Of a DNA stretch of 64,000 nt, positions 24,731 through 36,868 are shown in pieces. Source of the DNA: Arenicola marina (taxonomy: Eukaryota; Annelida; Polychaeta; Arenicolidae); NCBI GenBank assembly GCA_964019135.1, contig OZ025257.1, positions 14,411,971 to 14,475,970 on the forward strand, given 5' to 3'. Positions within the stretch are counted from its first letter, which is position 1. Each line of letters opens with the position of its first letter. Both the position numbers and the translations under genes were made by a program. The notes below the pieces were generated by a model. The model was not told where the DNA came from and made no database searches. It was given only the letters and a program-made list of their open reading frames with translations.

Positions 24731-25025
24731 TTTAAATATTTCTGCATATAATAACTATTTCTGTTTACAATAAATCTGTCTGTATACAACACATCTTTCT
24801 GTATAAATTAAATTTTTCTGTGTGCAATAAATCTTTCGGTATACAATAAATATTTCTGTATACAATAAATCTTTCTGTATACAATAAGTCTGTATACATT
24901 AAATCTTTCTGTACGCAATAAATCTTTCTGTATACAATAAGTCTGTATACATTAAATCTTTCTGTACGCAATAAAATCTTTCTGTATGCAATAAATCTTT
25001 CTGCATGCAATAAAATAGTAAACGT
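24731..25025. repeat. About 21-bp AT-rich minisatellite
   Basis: The unit is near ATAAATCTTTCTGTATACAAT, roughly 13 copies with TGCATGCAAT and GTACGCAAT variants. The minus-strand frame of VQKDL/YTERF repeats is an artefact. Confidence 0.8.
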
Positions 25026-25702
25026 ATAGTATAATCTGTGTGCGCTGCTGGGCGCCAGACCCAATGTGCGGCTTCAAACCCCACTTTTCGCATCATTTTG
25101 CCGTCATTCCTGGATCCCCATTTACCTTCATGTGCGTATGACCTGAAACACCAACCATCCTTCGTAATGGCGGGCAGGGCATTGACGTTGGTCGCTTGAC
25201 TTTGATTGGTAATGGTTATTGTCCTTTAGAAAAGAAAATCCTGCATACTTTGGCCATATATTAGTTGTCAGGCGCAAGGCCGTGTCGAGGGACTCAATGT
25301 GGTTATGGTGATAAAAGAGAGCTTTAATGTTGGGCCATCGAACTTTGTGAAAGAATGGCTGTCGCCAGTCACTCGCGGCAAATTGATTTATTTGTTTTGT
25401 CCTTTCTGGCTAAAGAGAAAAGAATTCCAGAGGTTGTAGAGGCATCCATGGGTTGTGTCGGAATCTCTTTTCTCCCCAGATCACGTTTTGTTGAGGGTGA
25501 ACGCAGCGAGAAATGCCCTCCGCAAGACTGCACCCCCCCCCCGCGCCCCGGCACGCCCCCCGACGCCACGCCCCCCTCCCAAGCCCCTGCCCCCCCCCCC
25601 CCCCCCACACACCACCACCACCACCATCACCACGTCCGATTGGTAAACGAAGTGTCGACGCTGCTCGCTTCCCTTATCGGCGAGTTGCGCCCCCGGGTGC
25701 CC

Positions 25703-25902
25703 NNNNNNNNNNNNNNNNNNNNNNNNNNNNNNNNNNNNNNNNNNNNNNNNNNNNNNNNNNNNNNNNNNNNNNNNNNNNNNNNNNNNNNNNNNNNNNNNNN
25801 NNNNNNNNNNNNNNNNNNNNNNNNNNNNNNNNNNNNNNNNNNNNNNNNNNNNNNNNNNNNNNNNNNNNNNNNNNNNNNNNNNNNNNNNNNNNNNNNNNNN
25901 NN
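25703..25902. other. Assembly gap of 200 N
   Basis: Exactly 200 N. Both flanks carry CCGGGTGCC (left end CCCGGGTGCCC, right start CCGGGTGCCCC) inside C-rich sequence. The gap may hide an overlap of the same sequence rather than missing bases. Frames crossing it are meaningless. Confidence 0.95.
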
Positions 25903-28350
25903 CCGGGTGCCCCAAGTGACACTTTCCCTCTCGGCGCCCTCCTCCACCCCCCTCCCCACCCCCCCCCCCCTTTCCACCACTCTCGTTCTCCCCTTGGCCT
26001 CCGCCACCTCCTCCTCCTCCTCCTCCTCGACGTCACTTTGACTGTCTGTATATCGCCGCCGTGCGCTGGATCCTCACTTAGCCGCCTTCCGTCACTCTCC
26101 CGAGTATGTGGGTCCGACCCTTAACTCTCTCGAGTCGTCCATCAAGCTATGCGCCTCTCTGGAGGTGGTAGGTAGGTGTACGATGTGGCCTTGCCAGTAT
26201 CACTGCATGGTTACGACGTATCTCGTCCGTGAAATATGAGCAAGGTGATACGTCGATGACCTCTCGTCCATGCTCCTCCATGCTCCTCCATGCTTGCCCA
26301 TTCTCACCCATTTCTCGTCCATTCTCGCCGAGACATAGACAGGTTGTGGTCTGCATCGAGATCATCTTCACTCAAAGTCACTCAAAGTCGTTTCTGCCTA
26401 ACCGGCGTGGCCACTAGTGTTTACAGGATTTGTGTTACGTGGGGGGTTTGCTGCAAGGGGGCGTGCAAGCTCACTCCACTATCCAGAGATCGTGGAGTGA
26501 GCTGACGGAAGAGGGTGGATGGGGGGGGGGGAGGAGGGAGAGGGGGGGGCGGCAGGCGATATCGCTGACAAAGGAAGTGGCCGCCATGTTAAAGCCTTAT
26601 CATGATCGGATCGTCTCGCTCAACTGCCTCCCCTCCCCCTTCAACCCGCCCCCCGCCCAGCGGCCCCGGTGTCTCCCAACGACCTTGAGATGTCTGTCGC
26701 GATCGTCAGCGCGTGTTGACCCTTCCGCCAGAACGAGGCTGATATGGGCCGAAGCGGTGAGGCGGGGCTCCGGGGAGCTGGAGAGGCTGCAACCCGCTGG
26801 GGGTGGTGTGGGGGGGGGGTATTGGACCGACCCGAACGGGGCGTCGTGGGGTGGGACGGAAGGGGGTGGGGTGGATTGGAGTAGGGTAGGGTAGGGTAGG
26901 GTGTGGCGGAGCATGGGGTTGTGTGACACCCCTCGGGGGCATGGCAGGGGAAAACAAGTTGCTGTCCTCGCAGGGAAGGGTGTCAGGAGGGGTATTTGGG
27001 AGTAGGGTGGGGGGGGGGGATGTGGGTGAAGTGGGTGGGAGGGAGGAGGGGTTGATTAAGATGATTCGCGGAGAGAGGATTGTCAGAGATTACGGCTAAT
27101 TCGGCAGCTTAGCGGAGTAGGAAGATGGTAGGGGAGGGTGGTCACCTGGTATTGTTTTGCTGGAGTTGCTGGTGGGCATGCTTAACCTGAGATAGTGGGG
27201 CTGTAGAAGGGGAGGGGGGTGAAGGGAATGTGGGTGGCGTCGGTAAGGGAGATGGGAGGGTGGTGGCCCCCCAACGTCTAAAGTGTGTGTGTGTTGTGGG
27301 TAATTCCCCGTGGTGAGGGTGTCGTTGCCTTGCCCCCCAGTTGGTCCTTATCGCCACCCCGAGGATCTCCGGAGAGGATCAGCGTGGGGAGGGGTGGGTG
27401 GGCGATGGGCGAGGAGGGGGGGGGGCGGGCGTGTGGGGCAAGGGTCGGAAGGGATGGAAGGGTGGTCGCTGAGCGGCATGGCGAGAGCATGTTTACGCAA
27501 GACAAGGTTCCCTCTCTTTCTCACTCTCTCTACCTCTACACCTCCTCCTAGGTTTGGTCTTTAGTAACCTCCGCTCAGCAGAGGTTGGCTCTGAATATGG
27601 CGTTGGGGTAAGAGTCCGGGTCCGCTTCGAAAATGACTGGCAGCAAAAAAAAAAAAGCAAGGGAGGGCAGTAGGGTGTAGGCTGGCGGATTTCGCCATTA
27701 CGCGGTAAAAACCTCCCAGGCGCTGTAAAGTATATCTTTTGTGACAGGAATTGTGAGACTGGGCGATAATGGGGCGGAGCAACGGCCGGACCCGAGAAAA
27801 AGAAAGCCCGAACACGCCATGACCACGACATCCAGGCACTGGCTGAGAGGGTTGCTTAGCGACAGCCTGCCCGATAGGCTGTCTCGGGGGCCAAATAAAA
27901 GTCCCATTAATATCGCGACGGGCAGAAAAACATTTTCTTTCCTTTGTCTGTCATTGTTGGTGAAATTTAGGTTGACAAGGCGGCTTTAATTGTTTTGTTA
28001 TCGGCGCTATCCGGCGTCGTTCCCCGGGCCAATATATGCCGTAGTTTGTCGTCGCTGTGGGCTTCTGGCCTCTCTACCGATGGTGCCATTGACTTGAGTG
28101 CTATATAATGGGTGCTGTGGCCACCCGGGTAGTGTAGTGTAAGCTGGGGCAGCACACCGTTAACGCCGAGACCGCCGATTTAACGAAGTGGTCGATTTGT
28201 AGCGGGTGGTTTGGTGTCGTTATGTATCTGTATATCTTTGCTTTATAATAAGGATAATAGTATGCCAAGATGATTCGCCACTTGAGTTGAATGGGTAATA
28301 GTTACTTGGAATAAAATGTTATTGTGCTTGAATGATCTAGTGTTAAACTT
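25903..28350. other. GC-rich to mixed spacer, no supported gene
   Basis: Contains C-rich and G-rich runs, a CTC/CTCCTC triplet run near 26005-26030, GTAGG pentamers at 26880-26902, and a strong pyrimidine tract ending CGCCCAG at 26658. The sequence after that tract has stops in two frames and no recognisable product. Confidence 0.35.
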
Positions 28351-28502
28351 GTTTAGGGATATGGTGAACGTCTATTGCCACACTGTTAAGGGATATGTTC
28401 GACGTTTGTTGTCACACTGTTAAGGGATAAGTTAAACGTTTATTGCCACACTGTTAAGGGATATGGTAAACGTCTATTGCCACAATGTTAAGGGATATAG
28501 TG
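28350..28502. repeat. 34-bp repeat, four to five copies
   Basis: The unit GTTAAGGGATATGGTAAACG plus TCTATTGCCACACT repeats four to five times with about 10% divergence, directly before the next array. Confidence 0.7.
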
Positions 28503-28818
28503 AGGGTGACAACCGACAGTGTGACAGTGACTGTCAACAGCGACAACCGACAGTGTGACAGTGACTGTCGACAGCGACAACCCGACAGTGTGACAGTGAC
28601 TGTCGACAACCGACAGTGTGACAGTGATTGTCGACAGCGACAACCGACAGTGTGACAGTGAGAGTCGACGACCGACAGTGTGACAGTGACTGTCGACGAC
28701 CGACAGTGTGACAGTGATTGTCGACAGCGACAACCGACAGTGTGACAGTGACAGTCGACGACCGACAGTGTGACAGTGACTGTCGACGACCGATAGTGTG
28801 ACAGTGACTGTCGACAGG
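28503..28818. repeat. Palindrome-containing GACAGTGTGACAGTGACTGTC array
   Basis: Units of 28-35 bp contain CGACAGTGTGACAGTGACTG then TCGACGACCGACAGT. GACAGTGACTGTC is a near-perfect inverted repeat, so each unit can form a hairpin, and the array is a series of cruciform-prone sites. Confidence 0.8.
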
Positions 28819-31800
28819 GACGCAGATAGAGAGAGATAGAGGCGGAGGGGACGCAGAGAGAGAGAGATAGAGGCGGAGGGGACGCAGAGAGATAGAGAGA
28901 GGCGGATGGGATGCAGAGATAGAGATAGAGGCGGAGGGGACGCAGAGATAGAGATAGAGGTGGAGGGGACGCAGAGAGAGAGATAGAGGCGGAGGGGACG
29001 CAGAGAGAGAGAGATAGAGGCGGAGGGAACGCAGATAGAGAGAGATAGAGGCGGAGGGGACGCAGAGAGAGAGATAGAGGCGGAGGGGACGCAGAGAGAG
29101 AGAGATAGAGGCGGAGGGGACGCAAAGAGATAGAGAGAGGCGGATGGGATGCAGAGATAGAGATAGAGGCGGAGGGGACGCAGAGAGAGAGATAGAGAGA
29201 GGCAGAGGGGACGCAGAGATAGAGATAGAGGTGGAGGGGACGCAGAGAGAGAGATAGAGGCGGAGGGGACGCAGAGATAGAGAGAGATAGAGGCGCAGGG
29301 GACGCAGATAGAGAGAGATAGAGGCGGAGGGAACGCAGAGAGAAAGAGATAGAGGCGGAGGGGACGCAAAGAGATAGAGAGAGGCGGAGGGGACGCAGAG
29401 AGAGATAGAGAGAGGCGGAGGGGACATAGAGATAGAGGCGAAGGGGACGCAGAGAGAGAGATAGAGAGGGGCGGAGGGGACGCAGAGAGAGAGAGATAGA
29501 GAGAGGCGGAGGGGACGCAGAGATAGAGATAGAGGCGGAGGGGACGCAGAGAGAGAGAGATAGAGAGAGGCGGAGTGGACGCAGAGATAGAAATAGAGGT
29601 GGAGGGGACGCAGAGAGAGAGATAGAGGCGGAGGGGACGCAGAGAGAGAGAGATAGAGGCGGAGGTGACGCAGAGAGATAGAGAGAGGCGGAGGGGATGC
29701 AGAGATAGAGGCGGAGGGGACGCAGAGAGAGAGATAGAGAGAGGCGGAGGGGACGCAGAGATAGAGATAGAGGTGGAGGGGACGCAGAGAGAGAGATAGA
29801 GGCGGAGGGGACGCAGAGATAGAGAGATAGAGGCGGAGGGGACGCAGATAGAGAGCGATAGAGGCGGAGGGGACGCACAGAGAGAGATAGAGGCGGAGGG
29901 GACGCAGAGAGAGAGAGATAGAGGCAGAGGGGACGCAAAGAGATAGAGAGAGGCGGAGGGGATGCAGAGAGATAGAGGCGGAGGGTACGCAGAGAGAAAG
30001 AGAGAGGCGGAGGGTACGCAGAGAGAGAGAGAGAGGCGGAGGGGACGCAAAGAGAGATAGAGAGAGGCGGAGGGGACGCAGAGAGATAGAGAGAGGCGGA
30101 GGGGACGCACAGAGAGAGATAGAGAGAGGCGGAGGGGACTCAGAGAGGGAGATAGAGAGAGGCGGAGGGGACGCAGAGAGAAAGAGGCGGAGGGTACGCA
30201 GAGAGATAGAGAGAGGCGGAGGGTACGCAGAGAGATAGAGAGAGGCGGAGGGGACGCAGAGAGAGAGATAGAGAGAGGCGGAGGGGACTCAGAGAGGGAG
30301 ATAGAGAGAGGCGGAGGGGACGCAGAGAGAGATAGAGAGAGGCGGAGGGGACGCAGAGATAGAGATAGAGGCGGAGGGGACGCAGAGAGAGAGATAGAGA
30401 GAGGCGGAGGGGACGCAGAGATAGAGGCGGAGGAGACGCAGAGATAGAGATAGAGGCGGAGGGGACGCAGAGATATAGATAGAGGCGGAGGGGACGCAGA
30501 GAGAGATAGAGAGAGGCGGAGGGGACGCAGAGATAAAGATAGAGGCGGAGGGTACGCAGAGAGATAGAGGCGGAGGGTACGCAGATAGATAGAGAGAGGC
30601 GGAGGGTACGCAGAGAGATAGAGAGAGGCGGAGGGGACGCAGAAAGAGAGATAGAGGCAGAGGGGACGCAGAGAGATAGATAGAGGCGGAGGGGACGCAG
30701 AGAGATAGAGAGAGGCGGAGGGGACGCAGAGAGAGAGATAGAGGCGGAGGGGACGCAGATAGATAGAGAGAGGCGGAGGGGACGCTGAGATACAGATTGA
30801 GGCGGAGGGGACGCAGAGAGAGATAGAGAGAGGCGGAGGGGACGCAGAGATAGAGATAGAGGCGGAGGGGACGCAGAGAGAGAGAGAGAGAGGCGGCGGG
30901 GACGCAGAGAGAGATAGAGAGAGGCGGAGGGGGCGCAGAGAGAGAGAGGCGGAGGGGGCACAGAGAGGGAGAGAGAGGGGGAGGGGACGCAGAGAGAGAG
31001 AGAGATAGAGGCGGAGGGGACGCCGAGATAGAGATAGAGGCGGAGGGGACGCAGAGAGAGGCGGAGGGTACGCAGACAGATAGAGAGAGGCGGAGGGGAC
31101 GCAGAGAGATAGAGAGAGGCGGAGGGGACGCAGAGAGAGAGAGAGGCGGAGGGGACGCAGAGAGAGAGAGTTAGGCGGAGGGGGCGCAGAGAGAGAGAGG
31201 CGGAGGGGACGCAGAGAGAGAGAGACGGAGGGGACGCAGAGAGAGATAGAGAGAGGCGGAGGGGACGCAGAGGGAGAGAGGCGGAGGGGGCGCAGAGAGA
31301 GAGAGGGGCGGAGAGGACGCAGAGAGAGAGAGATAGAGGCGGAGGGGACGCAGAGAGAGAGAGAGATAGAGGCGGAGGGGACGCAGGGAGAGAGAGATAG
31401 AGGCGGAGGGGACGCAGAGAGAGAGAGATAGAGGCGGAGGGGACGCAGAGAGAGAGAGATAGAGGCGGAGGGGACGCAGAGAGAGAGAGATAGAGGCGGA
31501 GGGGACGCAGAGAGAGAGAGATAGAGGCGGAGGGGACGCAGAGATAGAGGCGGAGGGGACGCAGAGAGAGAGAGATAGCGGCGGAGGGGACGCAGAGAGA
31601 GAGAGATAGAGGCGGAGGGGACGCAGAGAGAGAGATAGAGAGAGGCGGAGGGGACGCAGAGAGAAAGAGATAGAGGCGGAGGGGACGCAGAGAGAGAGAT
31701 AGAGGCGGAGGGGACGCAGAGAGAGAGAGAGAGATAGAGGCGGAGGGGACGCAGAGAGAGAGATAGAGAGAGGCGGAGGGGACGCAGAGAGAGAGAGATA

Positions 31801-32400
31801 GAGGCGGAGGGGACGCAGAGAGAGAGAGAGATAGAGGCGGAGGGGACGCAGAGAGAGAGAGAGAGAGGCGGATGGGACGCAGAGAGAGAGATAGAGAGAG
31901 GCGGAGGGGACGCAGAGAGAGAGAGATAGAGAGAGGCGGAGGGGACGCAGAGAGAGAGAGATAGAGAGAGGCGGAGGGGACGCAGAGACAGAGATAGAGG
32001 CGGAGGGGACGCAGAGAGAGAGAGATAGAGAGAGGCGGAGGGGACGCAGAGAGAGAGAGATAGAGAGAGGCGGAGGGGACGCAGAGCCAGAGATAGAGGC
32101 GGAGGGGACGCAGAGAGAGAGATAGAGAGGCGGAGGGGACGCAGAGAGAGGGAGAGATAGAGGCGGAGGGGACGCAGAGAGAGAGAGATAGAGGCGGAGG
32201 GGACGCAGAGAGAGAGATAGAGGCGGAGGGGACGCATAGAGAGAGGCGGAGGGTACGCAGATAGAGAGGTAGAGAGAGGCGGAGGGGACGCAGAGAGAGA
32301 GGCGGAGAGGACGCAGAGAGAGAGATAGAGGCGGAGGGGACGCAGAGAGAGAGAGAAAGAGGCGGAGGGGACGCAGAGAGAGATAGAGAGATGGGGGGAA
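28818..32400. repeat. 3.6-kb purine-rich minisatellite
   Basis: Units of about 26-40 bp share GGCGGAGGGGACGCAGAGAG followed by a variable (GA)n/GATAGAGA part. The + strand is almost pure purine. The complementary pyrimidine strand is open in all three frames for up to 1,249 codons (SASPPPLSLSLRPLRLYLSL repeats), which is an artefact. The unit length varies by 2-4 bp through the GA part, unlike the fixed periods of other arrays here. Confidence 0.88.
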
Positions 32401-33714
32401 GGGGCAGAGAGAAAGATAAAGAGATGGGGGGGGGGGGTGCAGAGAGAGATAGAGAAGGCGGACGACGCAAAAAGAGAGGTAGAGAGAGGCGGAGAGACGC
32501 AAAGAGAGAGATAAAGGCGGAGGGGAAAGAGGGAAAGAGAGATAGAGGGGGCAGGCGCAGAGAACGAGAGGGGGGCAGGCGCAGAAAATGAGGGGGGGAG
32601 GAGGCGCGGAGCGAGCTAGAGAGGGGGGGTTAGGAGGCGCAGAGAGGGCTAGAAAGATGGGGGGGCGGGTAGGAGGCGTAGCGAGAGAGGGGGGGGGGAG
32701 CCAAAGGCGGTTACACTCGGCCGACCGCCCCAAGTCTGCCGCCATCAGGAAGACATCGTGATTGATTCAGTCACCCAAAAGACTTTAGACCCATCGCATG
32801 AGTGGCGCCCTCCAGTGGCAAATCTGGCTGGAGACAGCACATCACGACATCAAGTGTCCGTCCACCGCCCTCCCCCCCCCCCCCCCCTCCCCCATCTGAA
32901 GCCTCCTTACGCTCCCGCGGCCTTCCCCTCCCCCTGCCCCCACGTCTAGGCGACGCCTTTCCGTCTTGAAGGAGGTCCCCTACCCCAGCGCGGAAAAATA
33001 GGGATACCTCCCCCCCCCCCCCGCCCCTATCTACCCCCCCTTACTGGTCATTGTAATGTTCTAGGAATATTTACGACATTAGATCGCGTGTCTTACAAGC
33101 AGCACCCCCACCGATATATGACCTTTGACCCCTGGTTATGGCTGGCGTCTTATTGATGTACGGATATTTTCTCATTTGTGGCGACGGGTGATGTTTTTCT
33201 GACTGCTTGTAATAAAGACATTTTATTTGCCGTAGACGTACTGATCAGCCAGCAGTTAACCCGTCCTGGTTCATCTGTATGGCATACTGGGCTGCCGAAC
33301 CCTCCCCGGGTAGTCATAAGACATATGGCGGCAGGATATAGTTTTCAATGGTCGCTGAGTTCGTTGTCGTTAGGCCGTTCTCTATGTACCGCGTTACCTT
33401 TGGAGTGGGTATGGGTGGGTGGGTTGGAGTGAGAGGAGAGGGTGGGGGTAAGGGGAGCCAGGCGAGGGTGAGGGAAGAGTGGGGTAAGGGTGAGGGGAGG
33501 GGGGAGAAGTGGGGTTGAGGGGATGGGGGAGGGGGGAGAAGTGGGGTTGAGGGGCTGGGGGAGGGTGTGGGGGAGAGGTGATGGGGGAGGGGTGGTGGTG
33601 ATGGAAGGGGGAGGAGTGGGGGCCAGGGAGACGGCTAAGACTGGCTCGGTGGGTCAGACGGGGCAGCTTCCGCTCACAGTCTGTGTCATCAGTAGGGTCT
33701 ATGCGTGTGGTACC
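32400..33714. other. Degenerate purine-rich edge, C-runs and G-rich spacer
   Basis: The purine array decays until about 32700. C-runs lie at 32871-32890 and 33010-33025. A G-rich segment with GGGGTTGAGGGGATGGGGGA-like repeats lies at 33415-33620. No gene recognised. Confidence 0.4.
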
Positions 33715-34785
33715 GGGGTTTCACCCCAGTAGTCACCCCAGTAGTCACCCCAGTAGTCACCGCAGTAGTCACCCCAGTAGTCACCCCAGTAGTCACCCCA
33801 GTAGTCACCCCAGTAGTCACCCCAGTAGCCACCCTAGTAGTCACCCCAGTATTCACCCCAATAGTCACCCCAGTAGTCACCCTAGTAGTCACCTCAGTAG
33901 TCACCCCAATAGTCACCCCAGTAGTCACCCTAGTAGTCACCTCAGTAGTCACCTCAGTAGTCACCCCAGTAGTCACCCTAGTAGTCACCTCAGTAGTCAC
34001 CCCAGTAGTCACCCTAATACTCACCTCAGTAGTCACCCCAGTAGTCTCCATAGTAGTCATCTCAGTAGTCACCCCAGTAGTCACCCCAGTAGTCACCCCA
34101 GTAGTCACCCTAATACTCACCCCAGTAGTCACCCTAGTAGTCAACCCAGTAGTCACTCCAGTAGTCACCCTAATACTGACCCCAGTAGTCACCCCAGTAG
34201 TCACCCTAGTAGTCACCTCAGTAGTCACTCCAGTAGTCACCCCAGTAGTCACCCTAGTAGTCGTCTTAGTAGTCACCCCTGTAGTCACCCAATAGTCAGC
34301 CCAGTAGTCACCTTGGTAGTCACCCCAGTAGTCACCCAGTATTCACCCCAGTAGTCACCCCAGTAGTCACCCCAGTAGTCACTCTAGTAGTCACTACAGT
34401 AGTCGCCCCAGTAGTCATCCTAGTAGTCGTCTTAGTAGTTACCCCTGTAGTCACCTTGGTAGTCACCTTGGTAGTCACCCCAGTAGTCACCCCGGTATTC
34501 ACCCCAGTATTCACCCCAGTATTCACCCCAGTAGTCACCCCAGTAGTCACCCCAGTATTCACCCCAGTAGTCACCCCAGTAGTCACCCCAGTATTCACCC
34601 CAGTATTCACCCCAGTAGTCACTCCAGTAGTCATCCCAGTATTCACCCCCAGTAGTCACCCCAGTTGTCACCCCAGTAGTCACCCCAGTATTCACCTCGG
34701 TAATCACCCCAGTAGTCACCTCGGTAGTCACCCCAGTAGTCACCCCAGGAGTCACCTCGGTAGTCACCCCAGTAGTCACTCTAAT
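33715..34785. repeat. 12-bp minisatellite
   Basis: The unit is CAGTAGTCACCC, 12 bp, about 90 copies. Variants CCTAGTAGTCAC, CTCAGTAGTCAC and CCAGTATTCACC are clustered. The spurious frames read SSHP or TTGV repeats on the two strands. Confidence 0.9.
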
Positions 34786-34969
34786 CTTGACAATGTAAGG
34801 AATTCGCCGTTCTGACGCAGTGTCATTGTTCGGTCGGCGTTTATTTGGCGACCTTAATTTAACTGCGTCCTCTGCCTCACTGCCACAAGTCTAATCTAGC
34901 ATCCGTTATTTAGCATGTAACTGGGAATTGATGTAGCTAGAGTGTAACCAATTCGCTATGGCACCTCCG

Positions 34970-35112
34970 CCAGCGGATGTTGCCACCACCCCTGTTCCCT
35001 GCATGTGATTGCCCCCCCCGCCCCCCCCCCCCCTCTTCCCTGCAGGTGATTGCCACCCCCCCCCCCCTCTTCCCTGCAGGCGATTGCCACCCCCCCCCTC
35101 TCCCCTGTAGGT
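34970..35112. repeat. C-rich repeat with TTCCCTGCAGGTGATTGCC units
   Basis: Three copies of CTTCCCTGCAGGTGATTGCC separated by C-runs of different length, consistent with expansion or contraction of the homopolymer between copies. Confidence 0.65.
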
Positions 35113-36868
35113 GAATAATCTCCGTGCGTTCTCCCTGGTTTCCTAGGAAATCGAAACTGCCAACAATAGATCTTTGGGTTTTCACGCAAAACGCTTTTTT
35201 AGGCGAACGTATCATGAATGCATTATCCTATTTAGACGAGATTCGACCTTAAATTGGTAGCACAAGGCATCGTCTGTCTCAGATGTAACGTCCTAATTAT
35301 AGTCACCGGCAGATAGGGAACAGATAGATCTGGAAGTGATATGTATACTTCTATACTAATAAAATGAAGCTCTCTGTCCCACTATGCGCTGTCTGTCCCA
35401 CTATGCCGCGGCATGCAAGAGCCCATTGGCAGCAGCAGCCGCCTTGAACCTATTAATATCCAGCCGTCGCTGTTAGATGTGTCAAAGCTATCGCATGTGT
35501 CAACACAACCGCTGGGTGCTTATCACCTTATCCCGCGGCATAATATCGCTTTCGGGTGCCAACAGTAATAATATTTCTCCCAACGCCTTATCGCCCGAAC
35601 CGTCATCAAAACAAACAAATCCCGTACTGTCTCGCGTCCACAAGTTCCCATTAGTAGCAAGAGAACTAACTCTGCCCGGGGAACCTTGCCTATTTGAATT
35701 GATTTGATCTTTTTGATCTTTGATCCAATTTTGCAGTATAGTTAAGCGGTCTACACGTCAATTCTATAGACCAACCAGGACGTCAGGCAAATTTTATCCA
35801 CTGAAGGTAGTAGTAATACGTTAAATGACGAACAACGGACGGGAAACAGCCCCTTGTTCAACTCAACCCTTTTTTTTTTACTCAATCAATGTATGAGCTT
35901 GGGCCTTAGTTTTACTGGACTGATATTCGTTTATATCGTGCTTTAGCCGCGATTTGAGTATTCTGTACTGGATGCACAATAATTGCACAGGGTTTAAATA
36001 TCCTTAACATATATGTCCCGTTATTCCGCAGCTCCCGGTCTCAATTTATGTCAATATGATTATCGATATTATTTCTGCCCAATGTCTACCTTTTGCCTGC
36101 TACTATTTGACGTAGAAAACAAAATACTGCCTCTCGCGGGGCGGCTAGTGTCAATATATAACTGTGCAGTCGTCACTACAGCTAACACAAAACAACGGTG
36201 GGGGGGGGGTGAGCGTTCACATAACGTGCGAGTCCGCCGAGGGCGGCACGAGGTTGACCTATATGTGCTGCAGGGCAGGTGCTGCCACCTCATGAGAGCA
36301 CCGGTCACGTGACGGTTAGCGTCGCTAGCCAGCCGCAGTGCAATCGGTGCGACGATCCGGCAAGTTCCCGTTCTCCTCCCGGTGTCAATGGTGTAAGGCG
36401 TAGACATTGTTTTTGCCAGGGGTCCTCGGCAGTAAATACCAGAAGAAAAAACACATTGGGTATCCTAATTAATTTGACCGGAAAACAACGTAATGCATAC
36501 GGACATTCATCGCAACATTTAAGCTACTATATCTGAGAAACGAAAATTCCTATATTTCCTATAATTTCATGACTGAAATGTGATGGAACGCCTGTTTTCA
36601 TGAAAACAACATAATGTATAAGGACATTTATGAGCACATTTTGTGACAATACGTATTGTGTTCATGAAGCTATATTTTGCACCACTTTTATTGAACTAAA
36701 CAACCGTTGCATTAAAAAAAAACAGTTGTAACGTCAGACCCACTCAACATGATTGATATTCGCCAACACGTAACTTTAGTAATCACCGCTGTTCACCGTT
36801 ATGTCGTACTGTGAGTTTGTTTCCTGGTTGCCTTTGGCTTTTACGCAACTATATATAATACGACATTG
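35113..36868. other. Spacer, no supported gene
   Basis: Mostly AT-rich and unique-looking. CTGTCCCACTATGC is duplicated at 35377-35408. A tRNA-like ACGGTTAGCGTCGCTAGCC string occurs at 36312, but no B box at a standard distance was seen. Confidence 0.35.

Noticed and set aside
26659-26750. Possible exon after a strong pyrimidine tract ending CGCCCAG
   Set aside because: One frame gives APVSPNDLEMSVAIVSAC then a stop, another gives an Arg/Ser-rich peptide. No donor and phase combination joins it to the exons at 14159 or 47605.
26880-26902. GTAGG pentamers as interstitial telomere sequence
   Set aside because: Only four units and not the TTAGGG motif; probably simple G-rich low complexity.
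28488-32237. A 1,249-codon reverse-strand open frame
   Set aside because: It is a translation of the purine-rich minisatellite; all three frames of that strand are open with the same repeated peptide, and there is no splice or start context.
28818-32400. Regularly spaced repeats considered as a CRISPR array
   Set aside because: There are no unique spacers of constant length, the sequence is a GA-rich tandem repeat, and the surroundings are animal DNA.
33683-34354. SSHPSSHP-rich 223-codon frame
   Set aside because: Artefact of the 12-bp CAGTAGTCACCC array.
35345-35410. TCTATACTAATAAAATG as a Helitron 5' end
   Set aside because: No matching 3' hairpin and CTRR end was identified, and the string is short.
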